64,000 nucleotides of DNA from Acidisoma sp. PAMC 29798 (GCF_030252425.1 NZ_CP126994.1:2046001-2110000), one strand, 5' to 3'. Shown: positions 45,028 through 53,837, numbered from the stretch's first letter. Made by a program: numbers and translations. Notes: generated by a model from the letters alone, not told the origin.

Positions 45028-46929
45028 ATGTTCCGTTTTTTTGAGACCCGTCTTCAACCCACCGCCATCGACCCGGACAGGCCCCCGCCCACCGTCGATG
45101 AACCCCATGCCATGGCCCGGTTCTATTGGCATTTCGTGCGGCAGGCGCCGGGCCTGATCGCGGCGCTGTTCGCGGCCGGCCTGACGGTGGCGGTGCTCGA
45201 CATTACCATCCCGGTCTTCATCGGGCGCATCGTCTCACTCGTGTCGACCCATACGCCGAAAACCCTGATCCCGGTGGCCGGTGGCCAGTTGCTGTTGATG
45301 ATCGTGGTGCTGCTGGTGATCCGCCCAGCGGCCCTGTTCGTGCAGAACCTGATCACCAACCAGGCCATTGCGCCGGGACTGACAAATCTCGTGCGCTGGC
45401 AGAACCACTGGCATGTCGCGCGGCAAAGCTGGGGATTCTTCCAGAACGACTTCGCCGGCCGCATTGCGACCCGCGTCATGCAGACGGGACCGTCGCTGCG
45501 GGAAAGCGTCGTCTCCGGCACCAATGCGGTCTGGTACATCCTGGTCTATGGCGGCAGCGCCATCCTGCTGCTTAGCCAGGCGGATGATCGGCTGGGCATC
45601 CCCATCATGCTGTGGTTCGTCTGCTACGCGAGTTTGATCCGTATCTTCGTGCCGCGCATGCGCGAACGCTCGCGCCGGATGTCGGAAGTGCGCTCCGGCC
45701 TCACTGGCCGCATCGTCGATAGCTATACCAATATCCTGACGGTGAAGCTGTTCGCCCGCGCCCGGAACGAAGATGCCTTCATCCGTGATGGCATCGACGA
45801 GCATACCAACGCGTATCGCCGTCAGCTGCGCCTCATCACCATCTGGACCATGACGCTCGCGGTGACGAATGCCGCCATGGTCTCCGGCACCGGGGCGCTC
45901 GCGGTGTGGCTATGGATGGACGGCCGCATCCCCGTCGGTACTGTGGCGATGGCCATTCCGATGGCCTGGCAGATCGCCAATATGGCCGGTTGGGTCGCCC
46001 AGAACGTGACCTCCATCTTCGAGAATGTCGGCACCGTGCAGGATGGCATGCGCTCCATCGCGCGCCCCTTGCAGATGCCAGACCGCGCGGATGCCGTGCC
46101 CCTGGTGCTGGAGCAAGGCGCCATTCGCTTCGAGAAGCTCGTCTTCGATTATGGCCGCACGAGCGCGATCAATTTCCAGGGCCGGGTCGGCGGCGTGCTG
46201 CGGGGCATCGACCTCGACATCCGGCCCGGCGAGCGCATCGGCCTCATCGGACGCTCCGGCACCGGCAAGTCCACGCTGGTGAACCTGCTACTGCACTTCT
46301 TCGATCCGGCCTCCGGCCGCATCCTTGTCGATGGCCAGGATATCGCGGGCGTGACGCAGGAAAGCCTGCGCACGGCGATCGGCATGGTGACGCAGGACAC
46401 GTCCCTGCTGCACCGGTCGATCCGCGACAACATCCGCTTCGGCCGACCGGATGCGACGGAAGCCGATATCCGCTCCGCCGCCGAGCGCGCGCATGCGCTG
46501 GCCTTCATCGAGCATCTGGAGGATTCCGAAGGGCGGCGTGGCTTTGAGAGCCACGTCGGGGAGCGCGGCGTGAAGCTGTCCGGTGGCCAGCGCCAGCGCA
46601 TCGCCATCGCGCGCGTCATCCTCAAGGATGCGCCGATTCTGGTGCTCGACGAAGCGACTTCAGCCCTGGATTCAGAGGTGGAAGCCGCGATTCAAGAGCA
46701 ACTGACGGGGCTGATGGAAGGCCGCACGGTGATTGCCATCGCCCATCGGCTGTCCACCATCGCGCAGATGGACCGGCTGGTGGTGCTGGACGAGGGCAAG
46801 ATCGCCGAGCAGGGCACGCATCAGGCCTTGCTGGCGCGCGGCGGCATTTATGCGAGCCTATGGAAGCGGCAATCGGGCGCGGGCGAGGTGCGGGATGACA
46901 GCCGCAAGATTGCGCCTATGTCTGTGTGA
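45028..46929 (+). CDS. ABC transporter with fused permease and ATP-binding domains
   Basis: An exporter-type half-transporter, about 633 residues. The N-terminal six-helix membrane domain (about 35-330) is followed by an ATPase with Walker A GRSGTGKST, Q-loop GMVTQDTSL, ABC signature VKLSGGQRQRIAIARV, Walker B ILVLDEATSALD and H-loop AIAHRLSTI. These work as homodimers or heterodimers and often flip lipids or export drugs; the substrate is unknown. An ATG at 45028 with AAGG upstream is chosen over the TTG at 45010. Repeat B copy 2 follows. Confidence 0.9.
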   Translation: MFRFFETRLQPTAIDPDRPPPTVDEPHAMARFYWHFVRQAPGLIAALFAAGLTVAVLDITIPVFIGRIVSLVSTHTPKTLIPVAGGQLLLMIVVLLVIRPAALFVQNLITNQAIAPGLTNLVRWQNHWHVARQSWGFFQNDFAGRIATRVMQTGPSLRESVVSGTNAVWYILVYGGSAILLLSQADDRLGIPIMLWFVCYASLIRIFVPRMRERSRRMSEVRSGLTGRIVDSYTNILTVKLFARARNEDAFIRDGIDEHTNAYRRQLRLITIWTMTLAVTNAAMVSGTGALAVWLWMDGRIPVGTVAMAIPMAWQIANMAGWVAQNVTSIFENVGTVQDGMRSIARPLQMPDRADAVPLVLEQGAIRFEKLVFDYGRTSAINFQGRVGGVLRGIDLDIRPGERIGLIGRSGTGKSTLVNLLLHFFDPASGRILVDGQDIAGVTQESLRTAIGMVTQDTSLLHRSIRDNIRFGRPDATEADIRSAAERAHALAFIEHLEDSEGRRGFESHVGERGVKLSGGQRQRIAIARVILKDAPILVLDEATSALDSEVEAAIQEQLTGLMEGRTVIAIAHRLSTIAQMDRLVVLDEGKIAEQGTHQALLARGGIYASLWKRQSGAGEVRDDSRKIAPMSV

Positions 46930-46952
46930 TGGGCGAGTGGCGTCCATAGACT

Positions 46953-47056
46953 ATCGTCATCCACGGGCTTGACCCGTGGACCTACCCATCGCGGCGCCCA
47001 TAGGTCGCCTTGGCGCCGCATCGGGTAGGCCCCCGGATCAAGTCCGGGGGTGACGA
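46953..47056. repeat. Palindromic repeat family B, copy 2
   Basis: About 104 bp. The left stem-loop is CCACGGG-CTTGA-CCCGTGG and the right is CCCCGGA-TCAAG-TCCGGGG, with CTACCC / GGGTAG inner arms. The stems differ from copies 1 and 3 but keep pairing. It occupies the gap between the ABC exporter and the Pmp3 gene. Confidence 0.85.
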
Positions 47057-47089
47057 GTTTTTCTGGAATGAGCTGACGAGGACCCTACC

Positions 47090-47287
47090 ATGCGCCTGCT
47101 CTTGGCCCTGCTGCTGCCAGGCATTTCTTTCTTCTTCATCGGCCGCCCTTGGGCGGGGATCATCTGCCTGATCCTGCACGCCACTATCATCGGCTGGATT
47201 CCGGCGGCGATCTGGGCGGTCTATGCCCTCAGCGAATACAACACCGACCGCAAGATGCGCCTGGCCGGCTGGCACCCGCCCTATTGA
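47090..47287 (+). CDS. Pmp3/YqaE family small membrane protein
   Basis: A 65-residue two-helix hydrophobic protein. MRLLLALLLPGISFFFIGRP and WAGIICLILHATIIGWIPAAI are the two helices, with a short loop, and a conserved AVYALSE terminal segment that matches Pmp3/UPF0057 proteins. These are stress-linked plasma-membrane peptides in plants and bacteria; the mechanism is unclear. Its stop overlaps the ABM gene start (TTGA). Confidence 0.82.
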   Translation: MRLLLALLLPGISFFFIGRPWAGIICLILHATIIGWIPAAIWAVYALSEYNTDRKMRLAGWHPPY

Positions 47288-47574
47288 CCAAAGTCCTTTA
47301 CGCCACCTTCGAGGTTTTGCCCGGCCATGAGGCGCGGATGCGTGACCTCATGGCGCAATTGACGCGCGATGTGCGCGCCGAAGCCGGCAACCTGCGTTTT
47401 GTCGCCTATACGCGCGCGGACAATCCCCGCGCCTATCATGTCGACGAGATCTATGCGGATGACGCCGCGTTCCAGGCGCATATTGCCAGCGAGCATGGGC
47501 GCATCTTCAACACCACCATCCGCGACATGGTCGTCGGCGGTGGATCGAAAGTCGTGTTTTTAGACGCGTCGTAG
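47284..47574 (+). CDS. ABM-domain (quinol monooxygenase-like) protein
   Basis: A 96-residue dimeric alpha-beta barrel protein, starting with TTG that overlaps the Pmp3 stop. It has the ABM pattern TKVLYATFEVLPGHEARMRDL, AEAGNLRFVAYTRADN and YHVDEIYADDAAFQAHIASEH, with the conserved His and Glu of the YgiN class. The TAG stop (47572-47574) lies inside repeat A copy 7, so the repeat truncates or replaces the native end. No cofactor can be assigned. Confidence 0.75.
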   Translation: MTKVLYATFEVLPGHEARMRDLMAQLTRDVRAEAGNLRFVAYTRADNPRAYHVDEIYADDAAFQAHIASEHGRIFNTTIRDMVVGGGSKVVFLDAS

Positions 47575-47600
47575 GGCGGAAAAGCGAAGCGTATTCCGCC
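47571..47600. repeat. Palindromic repeat family A, copy 7 (single arm)
   Basis: GTAGGGCGGAAAAGCGAAGCG followed by TATTCCGCC. Its TAG is the stop codon of the ABM gene. The stem GGCGGAA/TTCCGCC is maintained. It is 11 bp from the glcF stop on the other strand. Confidence 0.8.
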
Positions 47601-47610
47601 ACTCCGCGCG

Positions 47611-48912
47611 CTAATCGGGTACCGCCTCGGGCTTTGGGCCGCCGGCCATCCAATCCAACAACTCGATCGTATGCACCACCGGCACGCCGCCGTTCGACAA
47701 TTGCGTGATGCAGCCGATATTCCCCGCCGCCACCAGATCGGGCTTTTTCGCCATCAGCGTCTCCAACTTTCGCGTCCGCAACCGCCCGGCGATCTCCGGC
47801 TGCACGATGTTGTACGTGCCCGCCGACCCACAGCACAGATGCGCATCGACCGGTTCGACAACCGTGAAGCCAGCGGCCCGCAGCAGCGACTTCGGCTCTG
47901 CCGTCACACGCTGACCATGCTGCAGGCTGCACGCCGAATGATACGCCACCGTCAGCCCCGGCGCGGCGCGCGTCGGCGCATAGCCGATGCGGCTGAGATA
48001 TTCGCTGATATCGGCGGCCAGAGCGGACACCGTTTCGGCGCGCACGGCATCCGGCTCATTGCGAAACATGAAGCCGTAATCCTTCACCGTCGTGCCGCAG
48101 CCGGAGGTGTTGATGAGGATGGCGTCCAGCCCCTCGCCCGCAATCTCCGCGCTCCAGCCATCGATGGCGGCCCGCGCCGTGGCCATCGCCCGGCTCTGCT
48201 GGCCCATGTGATGCGTCAAAGCCCCGCAACACCCGACATCGCGAGCTATCACCACCTCGATGCCCAGGCGCGTGAGCAACCGAATGCTGGCCTCGTTGAT
48301 GCTGGGCGCCAGCACCGTCTGCGCGCAGCCGACGAGCAGCGCGACACGGCCGCGTCGCTCGCCGACCGCGGGATGGATTTGCGGCGTTTGGGCGGCGCTC
48401 CGCTTCGGCAAGCGGCCCGGCGCCAGGGTGAGCATCGCCCGCATCCGCTGTGCGAGCAGGCTCTTGCCGGGGATCAGCCCGCCCAGCGGCCGACCGATGC
48501 GGGCGCCGAGCAAGGCGACACGGAATAGGCGCGGGTTCGGCAGCACGCGCGCCAAAACACCGCGCATCAGCCGCTCATGCCAGGGCCGGGTATAGGTCTG
48601 CTCAATATAATGCCGTGCGTGATCGACCAGGTGCATGTAGTTCACGCCCGAGGGGCAAGTCGTCATGCAGGACAGGCAGGACAGGCAGCGATCGACATGG
48701 CGCACCACCTCCTCCGTCGCCGGGCGGCCGGATTCCAGCATGTCTTTGATCAGGTAGATGCGTCCGCGCGGACTATCCAACTCGTCACCCAGCAACACGA
48801 AGGTTGGGCAGGTCGCGGTGCAGAAGCCGCAATGCACGCAGGTCCGCAGCACCTGGTTGGAGGCGGCGGTCTCGGGGTCGCGAAGCTGTTCGGCGGTGAA
48901 TGTGGTTTGCAT
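47611..48912 (-). CDS. glcF: Glycolate oxidase iron-sulfur subunit
   Basis: GlcF carries two 4Fe-4S clusters and passes electrons from GlcDE to the quinone pool. 433 residues with CVHCGFCTATCPTF (Cys25, 28, 31, 35) and CLSCLSCMTTCPSG (Cys76, 79, 82, 86), then two CCG-type domains (VGCCGALTHHMG and CCGSAGTYNI) typical of the GlpC/GlcF class. It is the last gene of glcDEF, with an 8-bp gap from glcE. Its product is peripheral at the inner membrane. Confidence 0.94.
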   Translation of the reverse strand: MQTTFTAEQLRDPETAASNQVLRTCVHCGFCTATCPTFVLLGDELDSPRGRIYLIKDMLESGRPATEEVVRHVDRCLSCLSCMTTCPSGVNYMHLVDHARHYIEQTYTRPWHERLMRGVLARVLPNPRLFRVALLGARIGRPLGGLIPGKSLLAQRMRAMLTLAPGRLPKRSAAQTPQIHPAVGERRGRVALLVGCAQTVLAPSINEASIRLLTRLGIEVVIARDVGCCGALTHHMGQQSRAMATARAAIDGWSAEIAGEGLDAILINTSGCGTTVKDYGFMFRNEPDAVRAETVSALAADISEYLSRIGYAPTRAAPGLTVAYHSACSLQHGQRVTAEPKSLLRAAGFTVVEPVDAHLCCGSAGTYNIVQPEIAGRLRTRKLETLMAKKPDLVAAGNIGCITQLSNGGVPVVHTIELLDWMAGGPKPEAVPD

Positions 48913-48920
48913 GATCGCGC

Positions 48921-50114
48921 CTAGAGGCCGGCGTAGATGCGGCCGGGATTGAGGATGCCGACGGGGTCCATGGCGACTTTGACCCGTCTCGTGATCGCGG
49001 CGAGGGCCTCCACCTCGGGCGGCACGACATGGCTCGCGGCGCGCAGCGCGTCCGGCGCCCGCATCAGCGTCCAGGTGCCACCCTCCGCCCGGACCGCTGC
49101 CATGATCGCCGCATGGAGCGCCGCCGTGCCGTCCCCCGCCAGCCAGACACGGCCGCCGCCCCAGTCGAGAAAGCCGCGCGCGCCGGCCGCTTCGGCCGCT
49201 GCCAGCACGCTTGGCCCGTGGGAGGGGCGCGTCGAGATATGCCAGACCGCTTCACCAGCAGAGGGCGCGATCGGCACGGCATTGCCAACCGCCTGCCAGA
49301 CGGCACGGCTGGTGGCGTCGTCCAGGATACGCGCCGGGCCGAAGGCTGAAAGGTCCGCCTGAAGCCGGCCGGTGCGATAGGTCACGCTGGCGGCGAATTC
49401 CTCGATCCGAAGGATGGTCGCGGTCCCGCCCGACAGCGTCGGGATCATCGACGTCGCCCAGGCCGGCAGCCAGGCCGCACCCGACACGCCAAAGGGCGAG
49501 CCGAGCGCCGCCGCCATCGCCGCCGTGCCACGCGCGGCGTCCAGACCGCGGATCACCACCGAGCCGGTGCTCTCGGGTGCCGGAAGCACCCGCAGGGTGA
49601 TTTCCGTCAGCACGCCCAGCGTGCCGTGGCTGCCCGTCAGCAGCTTGCAGAGGTCGAGGCCGGTGACGTTCTTGAGCACGCGCCCGCCGGAGCGGATGAC
49701 ATCCCCCTCTCCGTTGACGGCGCGAATGCCGATGACATGGTCGCGCATCGCACCCCAGGCGACGCGACGCGGCCCGCTCAGATTGGTGGCGACCACACCG
49801 CCGAGGGTCTGCGGCGCGTCATTGCCAAAAACATGGCCGAGTTCCGGCGGCTCGGCGATGAGGTGCTGGCCATGCGCGATGAGCGCCGCTTCGATCTCGG
49901 TGATCGGCGTGCCGGCGCGCGCGGAGATCACCAGCTCGCGCGGGGCATAGAGCGTGATCCCCGTCAGATTGCGGGTCGAGAGTGTGTGCGCCGCCTGCAC
50001 CGGCCGCATCATGCCCATCTTCGTGCCATTGCCCTGGATTGCCAATGGTTCTCGCGCCTGCCCGGCCGCGATCACGGCAGCGGCGACGCCCGCTTCGTCT
50101 AAAGGCTCCATCAT
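48921..50114 (-). CDS. glcE: Glycolate oxidase subunit GlcE
   Basis: The FAD-binding accessory subunit of glycolate oxidase, 397 residues. PLAIQGNGTKMGMMRPV and ELVISARAGTPITEIE form the first part of the PCMH FAD-binding fold, FGNDAPQTLGGVVATNLSGPRR follows, and the C-terminal FAD-oxidase lid ends in NPGRIYAGL. The start at 50114 overlaps the glcD stop (ATGA); ATG codons further upstream are less consistent with coupling. Confidence 0.92.
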   Translation of the reverse strand: MMEPLDEAGVAAAVIAAGQAREPLAIQGNGTKMGMMRPVQAAHTLSTRNLTGITLYAPRELVISARAGTPITEIEAALIAHGQHLIAEPPELGHVFGNDAPQTLGGVVATNLSGPRRVAWGAMRDHVIGIRAVNGEGDVIRSGGRVLKNVTGLDLCKLLTGSHGTLGVLTEITLRVLPAPESTGSVVIRGLDAARGTAAMAAALGSPFGVSGAAWLPAWATSMIPTLSGGTATILRIEEFAASVTYRTGRLQADLSAFGPARILDDATSRAVWQAVGNAVPIAPSAGEAVWHISTRPSHGPSVLAAAEAAGARGFLDWGGGRVWLAGDGTAALHAAIMAAVRAEGGTWTLMRAPDALRAASHVVPPEVEALAAITRRVKVAMDPVGILNPGRIYAGL

Positions 50115-51547
50115 GCGGCGAGCGAGCTTTCGACAAGCGGGAAGACTTTGGCCGGGTTGAGCAGCCAATCGGGATCGAAGGCGGATTTAATGCGGCGCAT
50201 CTGGTCCAGCTCGATATCCGTGAATTGCACGTTCATTAGATCGCGCTTCTCCACACCGACGCCATGCTCCCCAGTCAGGCAACCACCGACCTCGACGCAA
50301 AGGCGCAAGATATCAGCACCAAATTTTTCGGCCCGCGCAAAACTGTCGGAATCATTGGCGTCGAACATGATGAGCGGGTGCAGATTGCCGTCACCTGCGT
50401 GAAAAATATTCGCGACCTTCAAGCCGCAGGCGTCACTCATCTCCTGCATGCGGCGGAGCACTTCGGGCAGGCGGCTGGTGGGGATTGTGCCGTCCATGCA
50501 GAGGTAATCCGGGCTGATGCGGCCGACCGCACCGAAGGCGCCTTTGCGGCCCTTCCAGATGGCCGCGCTCTCCTCCGCCGATTGGGAAATACGCAGGCTG
50601 ATCGGGTCGAACTCCGCACACATGGCGCCGATGCGCGCGAGCAGATCGTCCTGCTCCGCGACGCAGCCTTCGACTTCGATGATCAGCATCGCCTCGGCAT
50701 CCAGTGGATAGCCGGCATGGGCATAGGCCTCGCAGGCATGGATAGCCGGGCGATCCATAAATTCCAGCGCCACGGGAATGATGCCGGAGCCGATGATGCG
50801 ATCGACGCAGGCGCCCGCGATCTCGTTCGAGCGAAACGCCGCCAGCATGGCGCGCTGGCCCTCGGGCGCGCGCAGAATGCGCACCGTCACTTCCGTCACC
50901 ATCGCGAGCTGGCCTTCGCTGCCGGTCATCAGGCCGAGCCAGTCATAGCCGGCGGCATCGAGGTGATCGCCACCGATGTCGATGACCTCACCCTCGATGG
51001 TGACGATCTTGAGGCCGAGCAGGTTATTGGCCGTGACACCGTATTTGAGGCAATGCGCCCCGCCGGAATTCATCGCCACATTGCCGCCGATCATACAGGC
51101 GAGCTGGCTGGAGGGATCGGGGGCGTAGAAGAAGCCCTCGTCCAGCATGGCGGCGGTGATGCCCAGGTTGGTCACGCCGGCCTGCACGGTCGCGCAGCGA
51201 TCGGCATAGTCGATGGCGAGGATGCGGTTCATGCGCATCATGCCGACGACCACAGCATCCGCGAGCGGCAGAGCGCCGCCGGACAGGCTGGTGCCGGCGC
51301 CGCGCGGAATGACCCGCACCCCGTTGCGGTGGCAGAAGGCGAGCACGGCCGCGACCTGTTCGGTGGTTTCGGGCAGGACCACAGCCATGGGCGGCTGGCG
51401 ATAGGCCGAGAGCCCGTCGGTCTCATAGGGGCGCAGGCGCAGCGGTTCGGAGATGACGCCGGTTTCGGGCAACAGGGCGCGCAGGCCGGCGATGATCTCG
51501 GGCGCGCGGGCAAGCACATCGGCCTTCGGCTCTGGCAGACGGATCAT
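50111..51547 (-). CDS. glcD: Glycolate oxidase FAD-linked subunit GlcD
   Basis: The catalytic subunit oxidising glycolate (and related 2-hydroxy acids) to glyoxylate. 478 residues. It starts at 51547 after the strong GGAGCGGAGAAAAA ribosome-binding site; the longer upstream frame lacks family similarity. FAD-binding PCMH domain motifs are RGAGTSLSGGALPLAD and CMIGGNVAMNSGGAH, and the C-terminal GDGNLHPLIMFD and LTGEHGVG motifs carry the active-site His. First gene of glcDEF; no glcC regulator is adjacent. Confidence 0.95.
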   Translation of the reverse strand: MIRLPEPKADVLARAPEIIAGLRALLPETGVISEPLRLRPYETDGLSAYRQPPMAVVLPETTEQVAAVLAFCHRNGVRVIPRGAGTSLSGGALPLADAVVVGMMRMNRILAIDYADRCATVQAGVTNLGITAAMLDEGFFYAPDPSSQLACMIGGNVAMNSGGAHCLKYGVTANNLLGLKIVTIEGEVIDIGGDHLDAAGYDWLGLMTGSEGQLAMVTEVTVRILRAPEGQRAMLAAFRSNEIAGACVDRIIGSGIIPVALEFMDRPAIHACEAYAHAGYPLDAEAMLIIEVEGCVAEQDDLLARIGAMCAEFDPISLRISQSAEESAAIWKGRKGAFGAVGRISPDYLCMDGTIPTSRLPEVLRRMQEMSDACGLKVANIFHAGDGNLHPLIMFDANDSDSFARAEKFGADILRLCVEVGGCLTGEHGVGVEKRDLMNVQFTDIELDQMRRIKSAFDPDWLLNPAKVFPLVESSLAA

Positions 51548-51614
51548 TTTTTCTCCGCTCCTTGGACGTCTTGGGGCGACTCTGCGCCGCCGGGTCCGAT
51601 GGAGCAAGATCGGG

Positions 51615-51890
51615 CTAGTCGCGTGACCGCGCGATCGTCGCGATGTGTTGGCGCAGCACCCGGTTGATTTCCGACTGGTAGCCCCGGCCACCGCCAACCT
51701 GTTCCTTGAACCAAGCCAGCACATCCGCATCCAACCGTATTGTGATGGCTTCCTTGAGGGGCTTGTAAAGACCGCCGCGCACAGCGCCCGACCAATCCAG
51801 GACTTCGGGGATGTCGGAGGTGTCGATCGTCGCATCGGGTGCGCCGGCCAGTCGTTCGAGGCGGTCGCGCTGGTCTCTAGACGTCGTCAT
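51615..51890 (-). CDS. brnA: BrnA-family antitoxin
   Basis: A 91-residue BrnA-like antitoxin (COG3514). The C-terminal ribbon-helix-helix segment ITIRLDADVLAWFKEQVGGG followed by RGYQSEINRVLRQHI binds the operator and toxin; an acidic Asp/Glu-rich N-terminal half precedes it. The ATG at 51890 overlaps the toxin gene by 14 nt, in toxin-first order as usual for BrnTA. Confidence 0.85.
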   Translation of the reverse strand: MTTSRDQRDRLERLAGAPDATIDTSDIPEVLDWSGAVRGGLYKPLKEAITIRLDADVLAWFKEQVGGGRGYQSEINRVLRQHIATIARSRD

Positions 51891-52161
51891 TCTCATAGGC
51901 CTTTCGTTCAGCTTTGGTTGCGCGGCGCGCACTTAGCAGCCTGATGATGTCGCCATCCTCCGTATCCGTATGCGCCACCAACAAAACCACCACGCTGCCG
52001 GCGAGGCCGATCGCGTGCCAGCGTTCCTCGCCGTCTTCGATACGATCGAACCGCAGAAGGTGGCGGGGATCACGCCACACGAGTTCGGCGTCTTCGAAGG
52101 CCACGCCGTGCTTCAGCAGATTGCTGCGCGCCTTGGCGGCATTCCAGGTGAACCGAGGCAC
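51877..52161 (-). CDS. brnT: BrnT-family toxin
   Basis: A BrnT toxin of 94 residues, a RelE-fold ribonuclease that inhibits translation. It starts with GTG at 52161, supported by a GGAGG 6 bp upstream. FTWNAAKARSNLLKHGVAFEDAE opens the fold; HLLRFDRIEDGEERWHAIGL and VVVLLVAHTDTEDGDIIRLLSARRAT carry the conserved Arg/Ser residues of BrnT. It overlaps brnA by 14 nt. It is divergent from the topoisomerase IB gene, with a family A repeat in the intergenic gap. Confidence 0.85.
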   Translation of the reverse strand: MPRFTWNAAKARSNLLKHGVAFEDAELVWRDPRHLLRFDRIEDGEERWHAIGLAGSVVVLLVAHTDTEDGDIIRLLSARRATKAERKAYENDDV

Positions 52162-52244
52162 ATCGCTGCCTCCATGTAAGCACTCGATTCTAAATACATT
52201 TCTGCTCATCCACAAGCATTGCCACCGCCGGCGCGGAGCCCTGA

Positions 52245-52272
52245 AGGGCGGAAAAGCGCAGAGCATTCCGCC
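52245..52272. repeat. Palindromic repeat family A, copy 8 (single arm)
   Basis: AGGGCGGAAAAGCGCAG followed by AGCATTCCGCC, an imperfect GGCGGAA/TTCCGCC arm in the gap between brnT and the topoisomerase IB gene. Confidence 0.75.
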
Positions 52273-52369
52273 ACGGGCAAGCGATTGCTTGAGAGACACT
52301 CTCAACTTCACGCGGATGTGGACGCACCAGCGCTTGCTCCGCCACGCGCGACACCCGATCTCGGTCACT

Positions 52370-53527
52370 ATGCAAAACGAAGCGACTGCTCGCGCCGCCC
52401 CCCGCCCCCGTCGTAGCGCCGAACTGAAACGGCTGCTGAAACTGAACGAGAGTCCGGAAATCGCCGCGGCGGCGGCGAACCTGCATTATGTGACCGAAGC
52501 GGCACCCGGGATTCATCGGCGCCCCGGAAAGGCCGAGAAGACCTTTACCTATCGTCATGCCAACGGAAAACCGGTGCGGGATGCCGCAACGCTCGACCGT
52601 ATCCGCAAGCTCGCCATCCCGCCCGCCTATCAGGACGTGTGGATTTGCGCGGATGAGAACGGCCATCTCCAGGCGACGGGGCGGGATGCACGCGGGCGCC
52701 GCCAGTATCGCTACCATCCTCGCTGGCGGGAGGTTCGCGACGAGGCGAAGTTCGGCCGCATGATGGTCTTTGCCAAGGTTCTGCCCGTCATCCGTCAGCG
52801 CGTTGATGCGGATCTCTCGCGCCCAGGCCTGCCGCGCGAAAAGGTGGTCGCCGCCGTGGTTCGCTTACTGGAAACCACCTTGATGCGGGTCGGCAACGAG
52901 GAATATGCCCAGACCAATAACAGCTTCGGCCTCACGACGCTGCGCAATCGGCATGTGCGTGTGCGTGGGCAATCCATCACCCTCGACTTTCGTGGCAAGC
53001 ACGGCATCGATCACCATATCGATTTGAAGGATGCGCGGCTCGCCCGCATCGTTTCCAAATGTCAGCATCTGCCGGGGCAGGACTTGTTCCAGTTCGTGGA
53101 TGAGGCTGGCATTGCCCATGCCATCGGCTCATCGGACGTCAACCGCTACTTGCATGACGTGACCGGCGAAGACGTGACGGCGAAGGATTTCCGGACTTGG
53201 GCCGGCACCAATCTGGCGGCCCTCGCCTTGCAGGAACTGGGGGCCGTAAGCGACGGGCTGCCGCCCAAGAAGAGCGTGCTGCGCGCTGTCGAGGCGGTCT
53301 CGAAACTGCTCGGCAATACGCCGGCGATCTGCCGCAAATGCTACATCCATCCGGCCATCTTCGACGGCTATTTGGATGGGAGCCTCCTCGCCGCGCTGAA
53401 GCGCCGGGCGGCGGAAGAATTGTCTCAGGGGGTCGATCAGCTCAAGCCGGCGGAAGCGGCAGTGACGGGCTTTCTTGCCCATCGGTTGATGCAGGCGACC
53501 TCTCAGCCGATCCACACCTCAGCCTAA
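52370..53527 (+). CDS. DNA topoisomerase IB (poxvirus type)
   Basis: A bacterial type IB topoisomerase of 385 residues that relaxes supercoils by nicking one strand. It has the N-terminal domain starting around RHANGKPVRDAATLDRIRKL, the YHPRWREVRDEAKFGRM block, AVVRLLETTLMRVGNEEYAQ with the catalytic Arg, GLTTLRNRHVRV and the active-site Tyr in CRKCYIHPAIFDGYLDG. ATG at 52370 chosen; earlier in-frame ATGs overlap the brn genes. Solitary bacterial TopIB is accessory and often horizontally distributed. Confidence 0.9.
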   Translation: MQNEATARAAPRPRRSAELKRLLKLNESPEIAAAAANLHYVTEAAPGIHRRPGKAEKTFTYRHANGKPVRDAATLDRIRKLAIPPAYQDVWICADENGHLQATGRDARGRRQYRYHPRWREVRDEAKFGRMMVFAKVLPVIRQRVDADLSRPGLPREKVVAAVVRLLETTLMRVGNEEYAQTNNSFGLTTLRNRHVRVRGQSITLDFRGKHGIDHHIDLKDARLARIVSKCQHLPGQDLFQFVDEAGIAHAIGSSDVNRYLHDVTGEDVTAKDFRTWAGTNLAALALQELGAVSDGLPPKKSVLRAVEAVSKLLGNTPAICRKCYIHPAIFDGYLDGSLLAALKRRAAEELSQGVDQLKPAEAAVTGFLAHRLMQATSQPIHTSA

Positions 53528-53529
53528 TT

Positions 53530-53553
53530 GGCGCCCGGATCGCTCCGGGCGCC
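53530..53553. terminator. Strong hairpin between topoisomerase IB and a small gene
   Basis: A perfect 10-bp stem, GGCGCCCGGA / TCCGGGCGCC, with a 4-nt TCGC loop 2 bp after the topoisomerase stop, followed by TGTTT. It lies 7 bp from the stop of the opposing small-peptide gene, so it can act for both directions. Confidence 0.75.
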
Positions 53554-53560
53554 TGTTTGG

Positions 53561-53737
53561 TCAGTAGTGGCTGTGCCCGAAGAGCAGGAACAGGATCAGG
53601 ATGACGACAAGGAACAAGCCCAGGCCACCGGCGCCGTAGCCGTAATGCGGCCGTTCCCGGTAATAGCCACGGCTATAGCCGAACCCGCCGCCGCCCAGAA
53701 CAACGACGAGCAGGATGATGATGATGATCAGAAGCAT
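53561..53737 (-). CDS. Small Gly-rich membrane peptide (DUF3309-like)
   Basis: A 58-residue ORF, MLLIIIIIILLVVVLGGGGF, then a Tyr/Gly/Arg-rich middle (GYSRGYYRERPHYGYGAGG) and a second helix LGLFLVVILILFLLFGHSHY. Two hydrophobic helices around a glycine/tyrosine loop resemble DUF3309 peptides. It has an AGAGGA site before the ATG and convergent placement with topoisomerase IB. Function unknown. Confidence 0.6.
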   Translation of the reverse strand: MLLIIIIILLVVVLGGGGFGYSRGYYRERPHYGYGAGGLGLFLVVILILFLLFGHSHY

Positions 53738-53837
53738 GGAAAGTCCTCTCTAACGTCCAGTTCGCTCACTCGCCTCAAGTGGCACGCATGCGCACCTCCG
53801 GTAGTGGTCGCGCCCGCAAAAACCTCCCGATCCGCGC

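Noticed and set aside
52207-52218. Possible DnaA box (TCATCCACAA) near the topoisomerase gene
   Set aside because: A single imperfect match with no cluster, AT-rich unwinding element or dnaA/dnaN context; not an origin.
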